In this document: positions 49,089 to 57,048 of the stretch, piece after piece
Numbering within the stretch: position 1 is the first letter of the stretch
How the letters are laid out: the number at the start of each line of letters is the position of its first letter
Origin: Streptomyces sp. NRRL F-5727
Lineage (GTDB): Bacteria > Actinomycetota > Actinomycetes > Streptomycetales > Streptomycetaceae
Reading direction: 5' to 3'
Length of the DNA: 64,000 bases
Assembly (NCBI RefSeq): GCF_000719555.1
Contig: NZ_JOGX01000013.1
Location: forward strand, 62,001 to 126,000
Program-made: the position numbers and the translations under genes
Notes under the pieces: generated by a model
Databases searched by the model: none
What the model saw: only the letters and a program-made list of their open reading frames with translations
Told to the model about the DNA's origin: nothing

Positions 49089-50195
49089 ATGTGGCCAGGA
49101 CAGCAGCCGCCCGGGGGCGAGCAGAACCCGCAGGACCAGAACCAGAACCCGTACCAGCAGCCGGGGTACCAGCAGCCGAACCCGTACCAGCAGCCGACCC
49201 AGCCCGGGTCCCCGCAGCAGGGCGGGTGGCAGCAGCCGGGCTACCCCCCGCAGGGGCACCCGCAGGGCCACCAGCAACAGGGATACGCGCAGCCGAACCC
49301 GTACCAGCAGCCGACCGTGCCGCAGTACCAGGTGCCCGGCCCCGTCCCGCCGCAGGGCTCCGGCGGCGGTCGGAACCGCAGCACGCTCATCGCGATCGCC
49401 GCCGCCACCGCCGTGGTCGTCGCCGCGGGTGCCACGGCCTTCTTCGTCCTGAAGGACGACGACGACAAGCAGAACGTCGCCGACAAGCCGCCGGCGACCA
49501 CCTCGGCCCCGGTCACCGGCACGCCCTCGACGGGCACGGAGGAGCCGACCGACGGCCCCACCACGGAAATCGACAACCCGCGCGACGGCACGACGTACGA
49601 GCCCACGATCCCGGGCTGGAAGGTCGTCCACAATCCGACGTACGGCACCCTCTTCGACGTCCCGCCGGAGTGGGAGGTCGCCAAGCCGAGCATGCACGTG
49701 GGCTTCGAGGACGCCGAGAAGGGCGACGGCAGCCCCCTCGTCGTCATGTCCGGACCCGCCGACCTCAAGAGCAAGTGGTGCGCGGTCGACGCCGACCGGA
49801 GCGGCAGCCCCGAGTACACGGGCCTGGCCGGGGCCGGCACCAAGGGCAACCAGGGAGCCAAGGACACGGCCAGCGCCGCGCGGGGCCAGGCCGGCATGTG
49901 GGTGTGGGCCGCGTACGCGCAGCACATGCCCGAGAAGACCATCAGGATCACCAAGCCCGTGCCGTTCACCACCGCGTCCGGCCTCAAGGGCAGCATGGCC
50001 ACGGCCACCGCGCCGAACGTGAAGAAGCGCAACAAGTGCGACACCGACGGGAAGTCGGTCGCCTTCACCTTCCTCAACGCCGAGAACGACTTCTCGACCT
50101 TCGTGCTCTACGCGGCCGACGGCGTGAAGGACGAGCTCCCGGACGCGACGATCAAGAAGATCCTCTCCACGATCCGGCTCACCGAGAAGTCCTGA
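49089..50195 (+). CDS. Pro/Gln-rich membrane-anchored extracytoplasmic protein
   Basis: A 368-residue protein with three parts. Residues 1-95 are Pro/Gln/Gly/Tyr-rich with repeated Asn-Pro-Tyr-Gln-Gln-Pro, encoded by 12-15-nt tandem repeats; residues about 98-122 are one membrane segment (Leu-Ile-Ala-Ile-Ala-Ala-Ala-Thr-Ala-Val-Val-Val-Ala-Ala-Gly); then a Thr/Pro/Ser linker leads to a globular domain of about 190 residues with conserved Trp (Ile-Pro-Gly-Trp-Lys-Val-Val-His) and two Cys. This cytoplasmic-disordered/TM/extracellular layout is common among Streptomyces envelope proteins. Its function is unknown; the Pro/Gln tail resembles those that recruit other proteins. A TATCGT hexamer ends 8 bases before the ATG. 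Confidence 0.7.
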   Translation: MWPGQQPPGGEQNPQDQNQNPYQQPGYQQPNPYQQPTQPGSPQQGGWQQPGYPPQGHPQGHQQQGYAQPNPYQQPTVPQYQVPGPVPPQGSGGGRNRSTLIAIAAATAVVVAAGATAFFVLKDDDDKQNVADKPPATTSAPVTGTPSTGTEEPTDGPTTEIDNPRDGTTYEPTIPGWKVVHNPTYGTLFDVPPEWEVAKPSMHVGFEDAEKGDGSPLVVMSGPADLKSKWCAVDADRSGSPEYTGLAGAGTKGNQGAKDTASAARGQAGMWVWAAYAQHMPEKTIRITKPVPFTTASGLKGSMATATAPNVKKRNKCDTDGKSVAFTFLNAENDFSTFVLYAADGVKDELPDATIKKILSTIRLTEKS

Positions 50196-50243
50196 CCGGA
50201 TATCGGTTTGGCAGGAGGGGGAGGCGGCGGGGATAGTCCCGGG

Positions 50244-51653
50244 GTGACGAAACGCTCCGCCTCCCCCGCCGCCTCCCCCCGCGGCAGCCGCCGGCCCGAA
50301 TGGGCCGGACGCAACTACGTGCTGCTCACCGCCGCCACCATCGTGACCAGCCTCGGTGCCCACGGCGCCCTGATCGCCACCACCTGGGCCGTCTTCGAGT
50401 CCGGCGGCGACGCGGGCGACGTGGGCCTCGTCGCGATGGCGCGCTTCCTGCCGCTGGTGCTCTTCCTGCTCATCGGCGGCGCGGTGGCGGACCGCATACC
50501 CCGGCACCGGGTGATGGTCGCGGCCAACGCGCTCAACTTCGTCTCCCAGGCGGTCTTCGCCGTCCTGGTGCTCTCCGGCACCGCCGAGATCTGGCAGATG
50601 ATGGTGCTCACCGCGCTCTGCGGCACCGGCCAGGCGTTCTTCAACCCGGCGGCCGAGGGCATGCTCATGTCCAGCGTCACCGGCGAGCAGGCGAGCCGCG
50701 CCTTCGCCTTCTACCGGATGGCGATGCACGGCGCGGGGATCGGCGGCGCCGCGCTGGGCGGCGCGCTCGTCGCCTTCGTCGGACCGGGCTGGGTCCTGGC
50801 CGTCGACGCCGCCGCGTTCGCCGTGGCGGGCGCGCTGCGGGCCTTCCTCGACGTCAGCGGCATCCCGGAGCGCAAGCCCGGCGGCGGGCTCTTCGCCGAT
50901 CTGCGCGAGGGCTGGCAGGAGTTCATCGGCCGCCCGTGGCTGTGGTCGATCGTCGCCCAGTTCTCGGTCGTGGTCGCGCTGATCGGCGCGGTCGAGTCGG
51001 TGTACGGGCCGCTGGTCGCCCGGGACGAACTCGGCGGCGCCCGCCCCTGGGGCATCGCGCTCGCCGGGTACGGCGTGGGCACCGTCGCCGGCGCGATCCT
51101 GATGACACGGTGGAAGCCGCGCCGGATGCTCCTCGTCGGCACGCTCGGCGTGTTCCCGATCGCGCTGCCCTCGGCGGCGCTCGCCATTCCGCTGCATCCG
51201 GCGGGGCTCACGGTGGTGATGTTCGTCAGCGGCGTGGCGATGGAGATCTTCGGCGTCTCGTGGATGACGACGATGCACCAGGAGATCCCGGAGGAGAAGC
51301 TGTCCCGGGTCTCCGCCTACGACTGGTTCGGCTCGACGGCGCTGCTGCCGCTGTCGACCGCGCTCGCGGGCCCGGCCGAGACGGCGTTCGGCCGGACCGA
51401 GTCGCTGTGGGGCGCGGTCGCGCTGATGACCCTCGTCACCGCGCTCGTCCTGCTCGTCCCGGACGTGCGCAACATGACCCGGCGCCCGCACGGCCGCACG
51501 GCGGCGAAGGGTGACGCCGGCACGGGGGTTGACGCACCGACGGCCGGCGCGGGCGGCGCCGGGGGCGCGGGCGGCACGATCGGCGCGGGTGCCGCGCTTC
51601 CCGCGCCGCTCGCCTCAGCCGATGCCGAAGGCGCCGTCCGGCGGAACGGGTGA
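50244..51653 (+). CDS. MFS transporter
   Basis: A 469-residue major facilitator of the enterobactin-exporter/MFS_3-like group. Twelve hydrophobic helices are visible, with the motif A-like loop Gly-Gly-Ala-Val-Ala-Asp-Arg-Ile-Pro-Arg-His-Arg after helix 2. The Gly-Thr-Gly-Gln-Ala-Phe-Phe-Asn-Pro-Ala segment marks helix 4. The C terminus is a Gly/Ala-rich low-complexity tail of about 55 residues, presumably cytoplasmic. GATAGT ends 6 bases before the GTG at 50244, giving a likely leaderless mRNA; a TTG at 50208 is a weaker start. Its 3' end overlaps the convergent spermidine-synthase-like gene by 39 bases. The substrate is unknown. Confidence 0.85.
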   Translation: MTKRSASPAASPRGSRRPEWAGRNYVLLTAATIVTSLGAHGALIATTWAVFESGGDAGDVGLVAMARFLPLVLFLLIGGAVADRIPRHRVMVAANALNFVSQAVFAVLVLSGTAEIWQMMVLTALCGTGQAFFNPAAEGMLMSSVTGEQASRAFAFYRMAMHGAGIGGAALGGALVAFVGPGWVLAVDAAAFAVAGALRAFLDVSGIPERKPGGGLFADLREGWQEFIGRPWLWSIVAQFSVVVALIGAVESVYGPLVARDELGGARPWGIALAGYGVGTVAGAILMTRWKPRRMLLVGTLGVFPIALPSAALAIPLHPAGLTVVMFVSGVAMEIFGVSWMTTMHQEIPEEKLSRVSAYDWFGSTALLPLSTALAGPAETAFGRTESLWGAVALMTLVTALVLLVPDVRNMTRRPHGRTAAKGDAGTGVDAPTAGAGGAGGAGGTIGAGAALPAPLASADAEGAVRRNG

Positions 51654-52460
51654 CCCCACGGCCTCCGCGTCGTCGACGGGGGCGGCGTCCCCGGTGAACC
51701 GGCGGAGCCCGTCCCCGTGTTCGACACGGGCGGGGAAGGCGTCCCCGGCGGCGCGACGGGTGAGGCCGGGCACGTCGAGGGGGGCGTCGGAGGCGACCAG
51801 GATCGCGTTTCCGAACCGCCGGCCGCGCAGCACCGCCGGCTCGGCGACCAGGGCCAGCTCGGGGAAGACCGCCGCGAAGGTGGCGAGCTGCCCCCGGAGG
51901 AAGGCGAACGGCGCCCCGTCCGCCAGGTTGGCCGCGTAGATCCCGCCCGGACGCAGCACGCGCCGGAGCTCGCGCGCGTACGCGAGGGAGGTGAGGTGCG
52001 CCGGGACGCGGGAGCCGCCGAAGACGTCGCCGACGATCAGGTCGGCCGAGTCGGCCGGCGCCGCCTCCAGCCAGGCGCGCGCGTCGTCGGTGTGCACGGT
52101 GACACCGGAGCCCTCGGGCAGCGGCAGGTGTTCGGCGACCAGCGCGACGAGTCCTCCGTCCGCCTCGACGACGTCCTGGCGCGAACCGGGCCGGGTGACC
52201 GAGACGTACCGGGGCAGCGAGAGCGCGCCCCCGCCGAGGTGGAGGACGTCCAGCGGCGCGCCCTCGGCGGCGGCGCCGTCGACGACGTGGCCGAGCCTGC
52301 GGGCGTACTCGAACTCCAGGTGGTCGGGGGCGTCGAGGTCGACGTACGACTGCGGCGCGCCGTCGACCGTGAGGAGCCAGGCCCGCTCCCGGTCCACGTC
52401 GGGCATGAGACGCGCGGTGCCGTGGTCGACGTCGCGCAGGACGGGGATCTGCTCGTTCAC
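51615..52460 (-). CDS. Spermidine synthase-like (SAM-binding) protein
   Basis: A 281-residue protein with the spermidine-synthase/Rossmann fold: Asp-Val-Leu-His-Leu-Gly-Gly-Gly-Ala-Leu at about 80-89 is the SAM/dcSAM glycine loop, Val-Val-Glu-Ala-Asp at about 107-111 is the acidic loop, and Asp-Asp-Ala-Arg-Ala-Trp-Leu and Asp-Val-Phe-Gly-Gly follow. Streptomyces carry such homologues without a full polyamine pathway; the polyamine-binding Asp-Pro motif is not seen, so the substrate is uncertain. The GTG at 52460 was chosen because family members begin Asn-Glu-x-Ile-Pro-Val; a GTG nine codons earlier is possible. It overlaps the convergent MFS gene by 39 bases. Confidence 0.75.
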   Translation of the reverse strand: MNEQIPVLRDVDHGTARLMPDVDRERAWLLTVDGAPQSYVDLDAPDHLEFEYARRLGHVVDGAAAEGAPLDVLHLGGGALSLPRYVSVTRPGSRQDVVEADGGLVALVAEHLPLPEGSGVTVHTDDARAWLEAAPADSADLIVGDVFGGSRVPAHLTSLAYARELRRVLRPGGIYAANLADGAPFAFLRGQLATFAAVFPELALVAEPAVLRGRRFGNAILVASDAPLDVPGLTRRAAGDAFPARVEHGDGLRRFTGDAAPVDDAEAVGSPVPPDGAFGIG

Positions 52461-52563
52461 CCCTTCATTGTGCAACCGCACAGCCACAGCTCGCGCCCGC
52501 CGAGGCGGCGCGAGACGGCCAGAGGCCGCCCAGGCGACCGGAGGCGGCCGGCCCGACCCCTCG

Positions 52564-53514
52564 TCAGCCCGTCCACACGGCGGCGACCGACCGGGCGTGC
52601 GCGGCGGCCTGGGCGCGGCCGGCGCGGGCGGCGGCGCCGCGCTGGGCCGGGTCGAGCGCGCGGGCGCCGATCACGGCCTTGGCGTCCGCGCCGGGGGTGA
52701 TGACCTTGACGCGCGCGCCGGCGGCGATCAGGTCGCCGGCCTGGCGGGCCGGGGCGTGCACGGCCTTGTTGCCCATCGCGTTGGGCGCGACGACGACCAC
52801 CCGTTCCCAGCCTGCCGCGAGGTGGGCGTTGGCGGTGGAGTGGATGCCGCCGTCGATCCAGCGCCGCCCGGCGAGGGTCGCCGGCGGCCAGGCGCCGGGG
52901 ATCGCGCAGCTGGCGGTGACCGCGTCCACGAGCCCGACACCGGCCCCCGCTCCAGCTCCTGCTCCTGCCCCGCCGGTCGCACCTTCCCCGCCGCTGCGAC
53001 CGTCGAAGACGCCGAGCGCGCCGCTCTCCGCGTCGACCGCGGTCAGCCGCAGCCGCCCGGCGGCGGGCCACTCCGTGACGTCGCCGAGCCGCTTCGCGAC
53101 GGTGGCCCGCCGGGTGGCCTCGTCCACGGTGCGGGCGCGCAGGGCGAGCCGGCCGAGCTTCCGTCCGTACGCCTCCGGGGTGCGGGAGGTGAGCACGGCG
53201 AGGGTGTAGCGGAGGAGGGTCCCGGCGCCGAAGCGGACGGCGGGTTCGGTGTCGGTGCCGTCGAGCTGACGCTCGTACAGCTCGGCGAGGCTGGTGGTGC
53301 CGGAGGTGAGGAGGGCGCCGACGACGGCGCCGGCGGAGCTGCCGACGACCAGGTCGGCACCGGTGAGGTCCACGCCCGCCTCGGCGAGTCCGTGGAGGAT
53401 CCCGATCTCCCAGGCGGCGCCGACGAGTCCGCCCGCTCCGAGGACCAGTGCCGTCCTGCCGCCCGTCGCGCCTGCCGTCGTACCCTCGCCCATGGGCGTC
53501 CCCTTGTCGCTCAT
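52564..53514 (-). CDS. Patatin-like phospholipase with Gly/Ala-rich insert
   Basis: A 316-residue patatin-like lipid hydrolase. The oxyanion loop is Gly-Ala-Gly-Gly-Leu-Val-Gly at about 26-32, the nucleophile is S60 in Gly-Ser-Ser-Ala-Gly, and the catalytic Asp is in Trp-Ile-Asp-Gly-Gly. A low-complexity Gly-Ala-Gly-Ala repeat (about residues 177-197) interrupts the fold between strands, encoded by GCTCCT-like tandem DNA. No signal peptide is present. GAGACT ends 6 bases before the ATG, so it may be leaderless. It probably hydrolyses phospholipids or acyl esters. Confidence 0.83.
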   Translation of the reverse strand: MSDKGTPMGEGTTAGATGGRTALVLGAGGLVGAAWEIGILHGLAEAGVDLTGADLVVGSSAGAVVGALLTSGTTSLAELYERQLDGTDTEPAVRFGAGTLLRYTLAVLTSRTPEAYGRKLGRLALRARTVDEATRRATVAKRLGDVTEWPAAGRLRLTAVDAESGALGVFDGRSGGEGATGGAGAGAGAGAGVGLVDAVTASCAIPGAWPPATLAGRRWIDGGIHSTANAHLAAGWERVVVVAPNAMGNKAVHAPARQAGDLIAAGARVKVITPGADAKAVIGARALDPAQRGAAARAGRAQAAAHARSVAAVWTG

Positions 53515-53563
53515 GGCCCGAGTCTCGCGCAGCCACCGAACGCCGGCCGCGGCGGGGTGGTTC

Positions 53564-54394
53564 TCACAGGTGCTTGAGCGCCTCGCGGACGGAGAGCGGG
53601 GAGAAGAGGGAGCGGTTGTCCGCGACGAAGGCCCGCACCTCGCCCGGGGCGGTCTTGGCGTACTCGCGCAGGCTCCAGCCGATCGCCTTGCGGAGGAAGA
53701 AGTCGGTGTCGGCGGCGCGCCGCAGGCAGTACGCGAAGAGCCGGTCCGCGTCCGTGTCCTCCTTGAAGCGCAGCTGGTGGAGGAGGGCCGTGCGGGCGAT
53801 CCACGGATCCTCGTCGTCGATCCAGACGTCCATCGCGCCGGCCAGCGCGGGGTCGGCGGCGACGAGCCCGCCCACGACGTGGACGGCGAGGTGGTCGACC
53901 GTGTCCCACCACGAGACGGTCGTCACGAGCCGCCGGGCGACCGGCAGGAAGCCGGACGAGCAGCGCCTCACGTGGCGGCGCAGGTAGTCGACGGCGAAGT
54001 AGTGGTACTCGCGCTCGGGGAGGGCGAAGCAGCGCAGGGCGACGGCCGCGCAGTCGTCCTCGCCGGGGCGGGGGACGCCGTCGAGGACGGTCCGGGAGAG
54101 GGCGCGGCGCTCCGGCGTCCGGATGCCGAGGAAGGGCGCCACCCCCTTCATGTACGCGACCATCTCCTGCGCCCGGAAGGGGTTCCCGGCGGCGGGGTAG
54201 AGCGTGGTGAGCCGGGCCAGGACGGTGTCGGCGAGCTCGCTGCGGGGAACGGGAACGGCCGGCTCGCCGCCGGGGGCAGGAACGGCCGTATCGCCGCCGG
54301 GGACGGGCACTGCCGTATCGCTGCCCGGGACGGGAACGGCCGGCTCGCGGCCGGGGACGGGAACGGCCTTCTCGCGGCCGGACATGGCGCACAT
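53564..54394 (-). CDS. DNA alkylation repair (AlkD-like) protein with VPVPG repeats
   Basis: A protein of about 276 residues whose main part is an AlkD-type HEAT-repeat DNA glycosylase: Tyr-Met-Lys-Gly-Val near the N-terminal side of the fold, Trp-Asp-Thr-Val-Asp-His-Leu-Ala and Trp-Ile-Ala-Arg-Thr-Ala-Leu-Leu-His-Gln-Leu near the centre, and Lys-Ala-Ile-Gly-Trp-Ser-Leu-Arg-Glu-Tyr near the end. It removes alkylated bases from DNA. In front sits a low-complexity stretch of five 9-residue units of the type Ala-Val-Pro-Val-Pro-Gly-x-x-x, absent from ordinary AlkD. The start is ambiguous: ATG at 54406, 54394 and 54385 are all in frame; TATGAT at 54402-54407 lies 7 bases before 54394, which I use. 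Confidence 0.78.
   Translation of the reverse strand: MCAMSGREKAVPVPGREPAVPVPGSDTAVPVPGGDTAVPAPGGEPAVPVPRSELADTVLARLTTLYPAAGNPFRAQEMVAYMKGVAPFLGIRTPERRALSRTVLDGVPRPGEDDCAAVALRCFALPEREYHYFAVDYLRRHVRRCSSGFLPVARRLVTTVSWWDTVDHLAVHVVGGLVAADPALAGAMDVWIDDEDPWIARTALLHQLRFKEDTDADRLFAYCLRRAADTDFFLRKAIGWSLREYAKTAPGEVRAFVADNRSLFSPLSVREALKHL
54233..54367 (-). repeat. Coding tandem repeat of five 27-nt units (VPVPG type)
   Basis: Five consecutive 27-nt units at the start of the AlkD-like gene encode Ala-Val-Pro-Val-Pro-Gly-x-x-x (third position Val or Ala). The repeat is in frame, so unit number can change without a frameshift. It resembles elastin-like, disordered linker sequences. Confidence 0.85.
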
Positions 54395-54432
54395 TACGGC
54401 GATCATACGGAAGTCTCCGTTACTCTCCCGGG

Positions 54433-55188
54433 ATGCTCGCTCCCGTGCCCCGGCCGACGGACCCGCTCGCCGTCCGCTGCTCCCGGGCCCTGCTCTCGCC
54501 CCGGTCGCGGCTCTCGCTGCTCGCGCTCGTCCTGCTGACCGCCGGGACCCTGGTGCTGCTGTACGAGCCGCAGCGGCTGCTGGCCTCGGGGTGGCCGGAG
54601 ACGGGCGGCGCGGGCGCGGTGCTGCTGTTCGCCGTGGCGTACGGGCTGTGCACGGCGGCGTTCGTGCCGCGCCCGGTGCTGAACCTGGCGGCGGGCGCGC
54701 TCTTCGGGTCCGCGGCCGGTCTGACGGCGGCGGTCGCGGGGACGGTGCTGGGTGCCGGCCTGTCGTTCACGCTGGGCCGGGTGCTGGGGCAGGACGCGCT
54801 GCGGCCGCTGCTCAGGGGGCGGTGGCTGCGGGCGGCGGACGGGCAGCTGAGCCGGCACGGTTTCCGCTCGATGCTGGCGATCCGGCTGTTCCCGGGCGTG
54901 CCGTTCGCCGCCGCCAACTACTGCGCGGCGGTCTCCCGGATGGGGTACGTGCCGTTCCTGCTGGCGACGGCGATCGGCACGGTGCCGAACACGGCGGCCT
55001 ATGTGGTGGCCGGGGCCCGCGCGGACGAGCCGGGCTCGCCGGCGTTCCTGTTCTCCGCGGGGTTCATCGTCCTGTCGGGGCTGGCGGCGGCGGTCGTGGC
55101 CTGGCGGAAGCGGCACGCGCTGCGGCGCCCGGCGACCGCCGCCGCGGTCCCCGCAGCGCCGGAGCGCGAGCCGGTCGCCGCGCCCTAG
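54433..55188 (+). CDS. VTT-domain (TVP38/TMEM64-type) membrane protein
   Basis: A 251-residue membrane protein with the VTT core Phe-Val-Pro-Arg-Pro-Val-Leu-Asn-Leu-Ala-Ala-Gly-Ala-Leu-Phe-Gly and Arg-Leu-Phe-Pro-Gly-Val-Pro-Phe-Ala-Ala-Ala-Asn-Tyr, followed by Gly-Thr-Val-Pro-Asn-Thr-Ala-Ala-Tyr. About six hydrophobic helices are visible. VTT proteins are related to DedA and probably move lipids. A TACTCT hexamer ends 6 bases before the ATG, so the mRNA is probably leaderless and shares a 40-bp divergent promoter with the AlkD-like gene. The TAG overlaps the CTA of the convergent thiolase gene by 4 bases. Confidence 0.83.
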   Translation: MLAPVPRPTDPLAVRCSRALLSPRSRLSLLALVLLTAGTLVLLYEPQRLLASGWPETGGAGAVLLFAVAYGLCTAAFVPRPVLNLAAGALFGSAAGLTAAVAGTVLGAGLSFTLGRVLGQDALRPLLRGRWLRAADGQLSRHGFRSMLAIRLFPGVPFAAANYCAAVSRMGYVPFLLATAIGTVPNTAAYVVAGARADEPGSPAFLFSAGFIVLSGLAAAVVAWRKRHALRRPATAAAVPAAPEREPVAAP

Positions 55189-56354
55189 AGGGCCTCGACG
55201 ATCATCGCGTTGGCGAGCCCGCCGGCCTCACACATGGCCTGGAGGCCGTAGCGGGCGCCGCGGGCGCGCAGGGCGTGGACGAGGGTGGTGGTGAGGCGGG
55301 TGCCGCTGGCGCCCAGGGGGTGTCCGAGGGCGATCGCGCCGCCGTGCACGTTGACCTTGGCGGGGTCGGCGCCGGTCTCCTGCTGCCAGGCGAGGACCAC
55401 GCTCGCGAACGCCTCGTTGATCTCGAAGAGGTCGATGTCGGCGAGGTCGAGTCCGCCGCGGCGGAGCGCCTTCTCGGTGGCGGGGATGACGCCGGTGAGC
55501 ATGAGCAGCGGGTCGGATCCGGTGACGGCGAAGGAGTGCAGCCGGGCGAGCGGCCGCAGGCCGAGCGCGCGGGCGGTGTCGGCGGCCATGACGAGGACGG
55601 CGGAGGCGCCGTCGTTGACGGGGCTGCTGTTGCCGGCGGTGACGGACCAGTCGATCTGCGGGAACCGCTCGCCGAAGCCGGGGTCCTCGAAGGCGGGGCG
55701 GAGCCCGGCGAGGACCTCCGGGGTGGTGCCGGGTCGTATCGACTCGTCGCGGCGGACGTCCTCGTACGGCACGACCTCGGCGTCGAAGAGCCCGGCCTCC
55801 CACGCGCGGGCGGCCTTGTGGTGCGAGGCGGTGGCGAACTCGTCCATGGCGGCGCGGCCGAGGGACCACTTGGCGGCGATCAGTTCGGCGCTGACGCCCT
55901 GCGGGACGAGCCCGTCGGGGTAGCGGGCGGCGACGCCGGGGCCGAAGGGGTCGGCGCCGGGCGGCACGTTGGACCACATGGGGACGCGGCTCATGGACTC
56001 GACGCCGCAGGCGACGGCGATGTCGTACGCGCCGGAGAGGACGCCCTGGGCGGCGAAGTGAACGGCCTGCTGGGAGGAGCCGCACTGCCGGTCGACGGTG
56101 GTGGCGGGCACGGACTCGGGGAGGCCGGCGCCCAGCCAGGCGTACCGCGTGGTGTTCATGGCCTGCTCGCCGACCTGGTCGACGGTGCCGCCGATGACGT
56201 CGTCGACGAGGGCGGGGTCGACGCCGCTCCGCTCGACGAGGGCGCGGAGGGTGTGGGAGAGGAGGGCGACGGGGTGGACGTGGGCGAGGGAGCCGCCCGG
56301 CTTGCCCTTGCCGATCGGGGTCCTGACGGCTTCGACGATGACGGCGTCACGCAT
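55185..56354 (-). CDS. Acetyl-CoA C-acetyltransferase (thiolase)
   Basis: A 389-residue thiolase. The acyl-enzyme cysteine is C91 in Arg-Gln-Cys-Gly-Ser-Ser-Gln-Gln-Ala; Gly-Gly-Ala-Ile-Ala-Leu-Gly-His-Pro-Leu-Gly-Ala-Ser-Gly carries the catalytic His; Met-Cys-Glu-Ala-Gly-Gly carries the second Cys. It acts in beta-oxidation or acetoacetyl-CoA formation. The ATG at 56354 lies behind GGGAGC. It is divergent from an HxlR gene, and two 18-bp operator repeats lie between them. Substrate length cannot be told from sequence. Confidence 0.9.
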   Translation of the reverse strand: MRDAVIVEAVRTPIGKGKPGGSLAHVHPVALLSHTLRALVERSGVDPALVDDVIGGTVDQVGEQAMNTTRYAWLGAGLPESVPATTVDRQCGSSQQAVHFAAQGVLSGAYDIAVACGVESMSRVPMWSNVPPGADPFGPGVAARYPDGLVPQGVSAELIAAKWSLGRAAMDEFATASHHKAARAWEAGLFDAEVVPYEDVRRDESIRPGTTPEVLAGLRPAFEDPGFGERFPQIDWSVTAGNSSPVNDGASAVLVMAADTARALGLRPLARLHSFAVTGSDPLLMLTGVIPATEKALRRGGLDLADIDLFEINEAFASVVLAWQQETGADPAKVNVHGGAIALGHPLGASGTRLTTTLVHALRARGARYGLQAMCEAGGLANAMIVEAL

Positions 56355-56420
56355 GACACACGCTCCCGGGAGGAGTGAGTTGGAGAACCGGACTGACACT
56401 CGTCGGTAACATAACCCAGT

Positions 56421-56438
56421 GAGTTGGATTTCCAAACC
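56421..56438. promoter_or_regulatory. HxlR operator copy 1
   Basis: GAGTTGGATTTCCAAACC, containing the inverted repeat TTGGA-TT-TCCAA. Identical to copy 2, which starts 31 bp downstream. It lies between the thiolase and HxlR genes and is a likely binding site for the HxlR protein. Confidence 0.75.
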
Positions 56439-56451
56439 CTCCAGGACGGAC

Positions 56452-56469
56452 GAGTTGGATTTCCAAACC
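56452..56469. promoter_or_regulatory. HxlR operator copy 2
   Basis: Second perfect copy of the same 18-mer, 31 bp from the first (about three helical turns), ending 30 bp before the HxlR ATG. A weaker half-site (GAGTTGGAGAACC) lies near 56377 on the thiolase side. Confidence 0.75.
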
Positions 56470-56499
56470 GATCTGCTCCGGCCCGACTACCCTGACCCC

Positions 56500-56967
56500 A
56501 TGAAGGCCGCCGCCCGCCCCTGCTCCATCGCCGACACGCTCGCCCTCGTCGGCGAGAAGTACGCGCTGCTCGTCCTGCGCGAGGTCTCCCTCGGCGTGCA
56601 CCGCTTCGACCGCATCGCCCGCAACACCGGAGCACCCCGGGACGTCCTCACCGCCCGGCTCCACCGCCTCGTCGAGGCAGGGATCCTGGAGAAGGTCGCG
56701 TACAGCGAACGGCCGCCGCGGTACGAGTACCGGGCCACCCCCGCCGGCGAGGAGCTGCAGCCGGTCCTCCTGACCCTGATGGCCTGGGGCGACCGCCACC
56801 TCAACGCCGACGACCGGCCCGTCGTCCTGCGCCACCGCTGCGGCGCCGAGCTCACCCCGGTCGTGGTCTGCGCCCACTGCGGAGGCGAGGCCGACCGGGC
56901 CGGTCTGCGCCACGACGTCCGCTCGCCGGGGTGGACCACGGCGGGGCCCGCCGCCGACCCCACCTGA
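56500..56967 (+). CDS. HxlR-family transcriptional regulator with Cys-rich C terminus
   Basis: A 155-residue winged-helix regulator of the HxlR group. Cys-Ser-Ile-Ala-Asp-Thr-Leu-Ala-Leu-Val-Gly-Glu-Lys-Tyr-Ala-Leu-Leu opens the HTH, the recognition region is Pro-Arg-Asp-Val-Leu-Thr-Ala-Arg-Leu-His-Arg-Leu, and the wing is Tyr-Glu-Tyr-Arg-Ala-Thr-Pro-Ala-Gly. A C-terminal extension carries Cys-Gly-x9-Cys-Ala-His-Cys-Gly, a possible zinc-ribbon or redox cluster. The ATG at 56500 lies 6 bases after TACCCT, so the mRNA is probably leaderless; a GTG-type start at 56419 would run through the operator. It is probably a repressor of itself and of the thiolase. Confidence 0.87.
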   Translation: MKAAARPCSIADTLALVGEKYALLVLREVSLGVHRFDRIARNTGAPRDVLTARLHRLVEAGILEKVAYSERPPRYEYRATPAGEELQPVLLTLMAWGDRHLNADDRPVVLRHRCGAELTPVVVCAHCGGEADRAGLRHDVRSPGWTTAGPAADPT

Positions 56968-57048
56968 TCACGAACACGTCACCTCGGGACGGTACAGTGC
57001 GCTCGACCTCATGACCGCACTAGTGCATAACGGGACGGCCCAAGCCCC

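Noticed and set aside
49080..51491. 803-codon minus-strand frame opposite the Pro/Gln-rich and MFS genes
   Set aside because: Typical high-GC shadow frame; transmembrane helices and motifs are on the plus strand.
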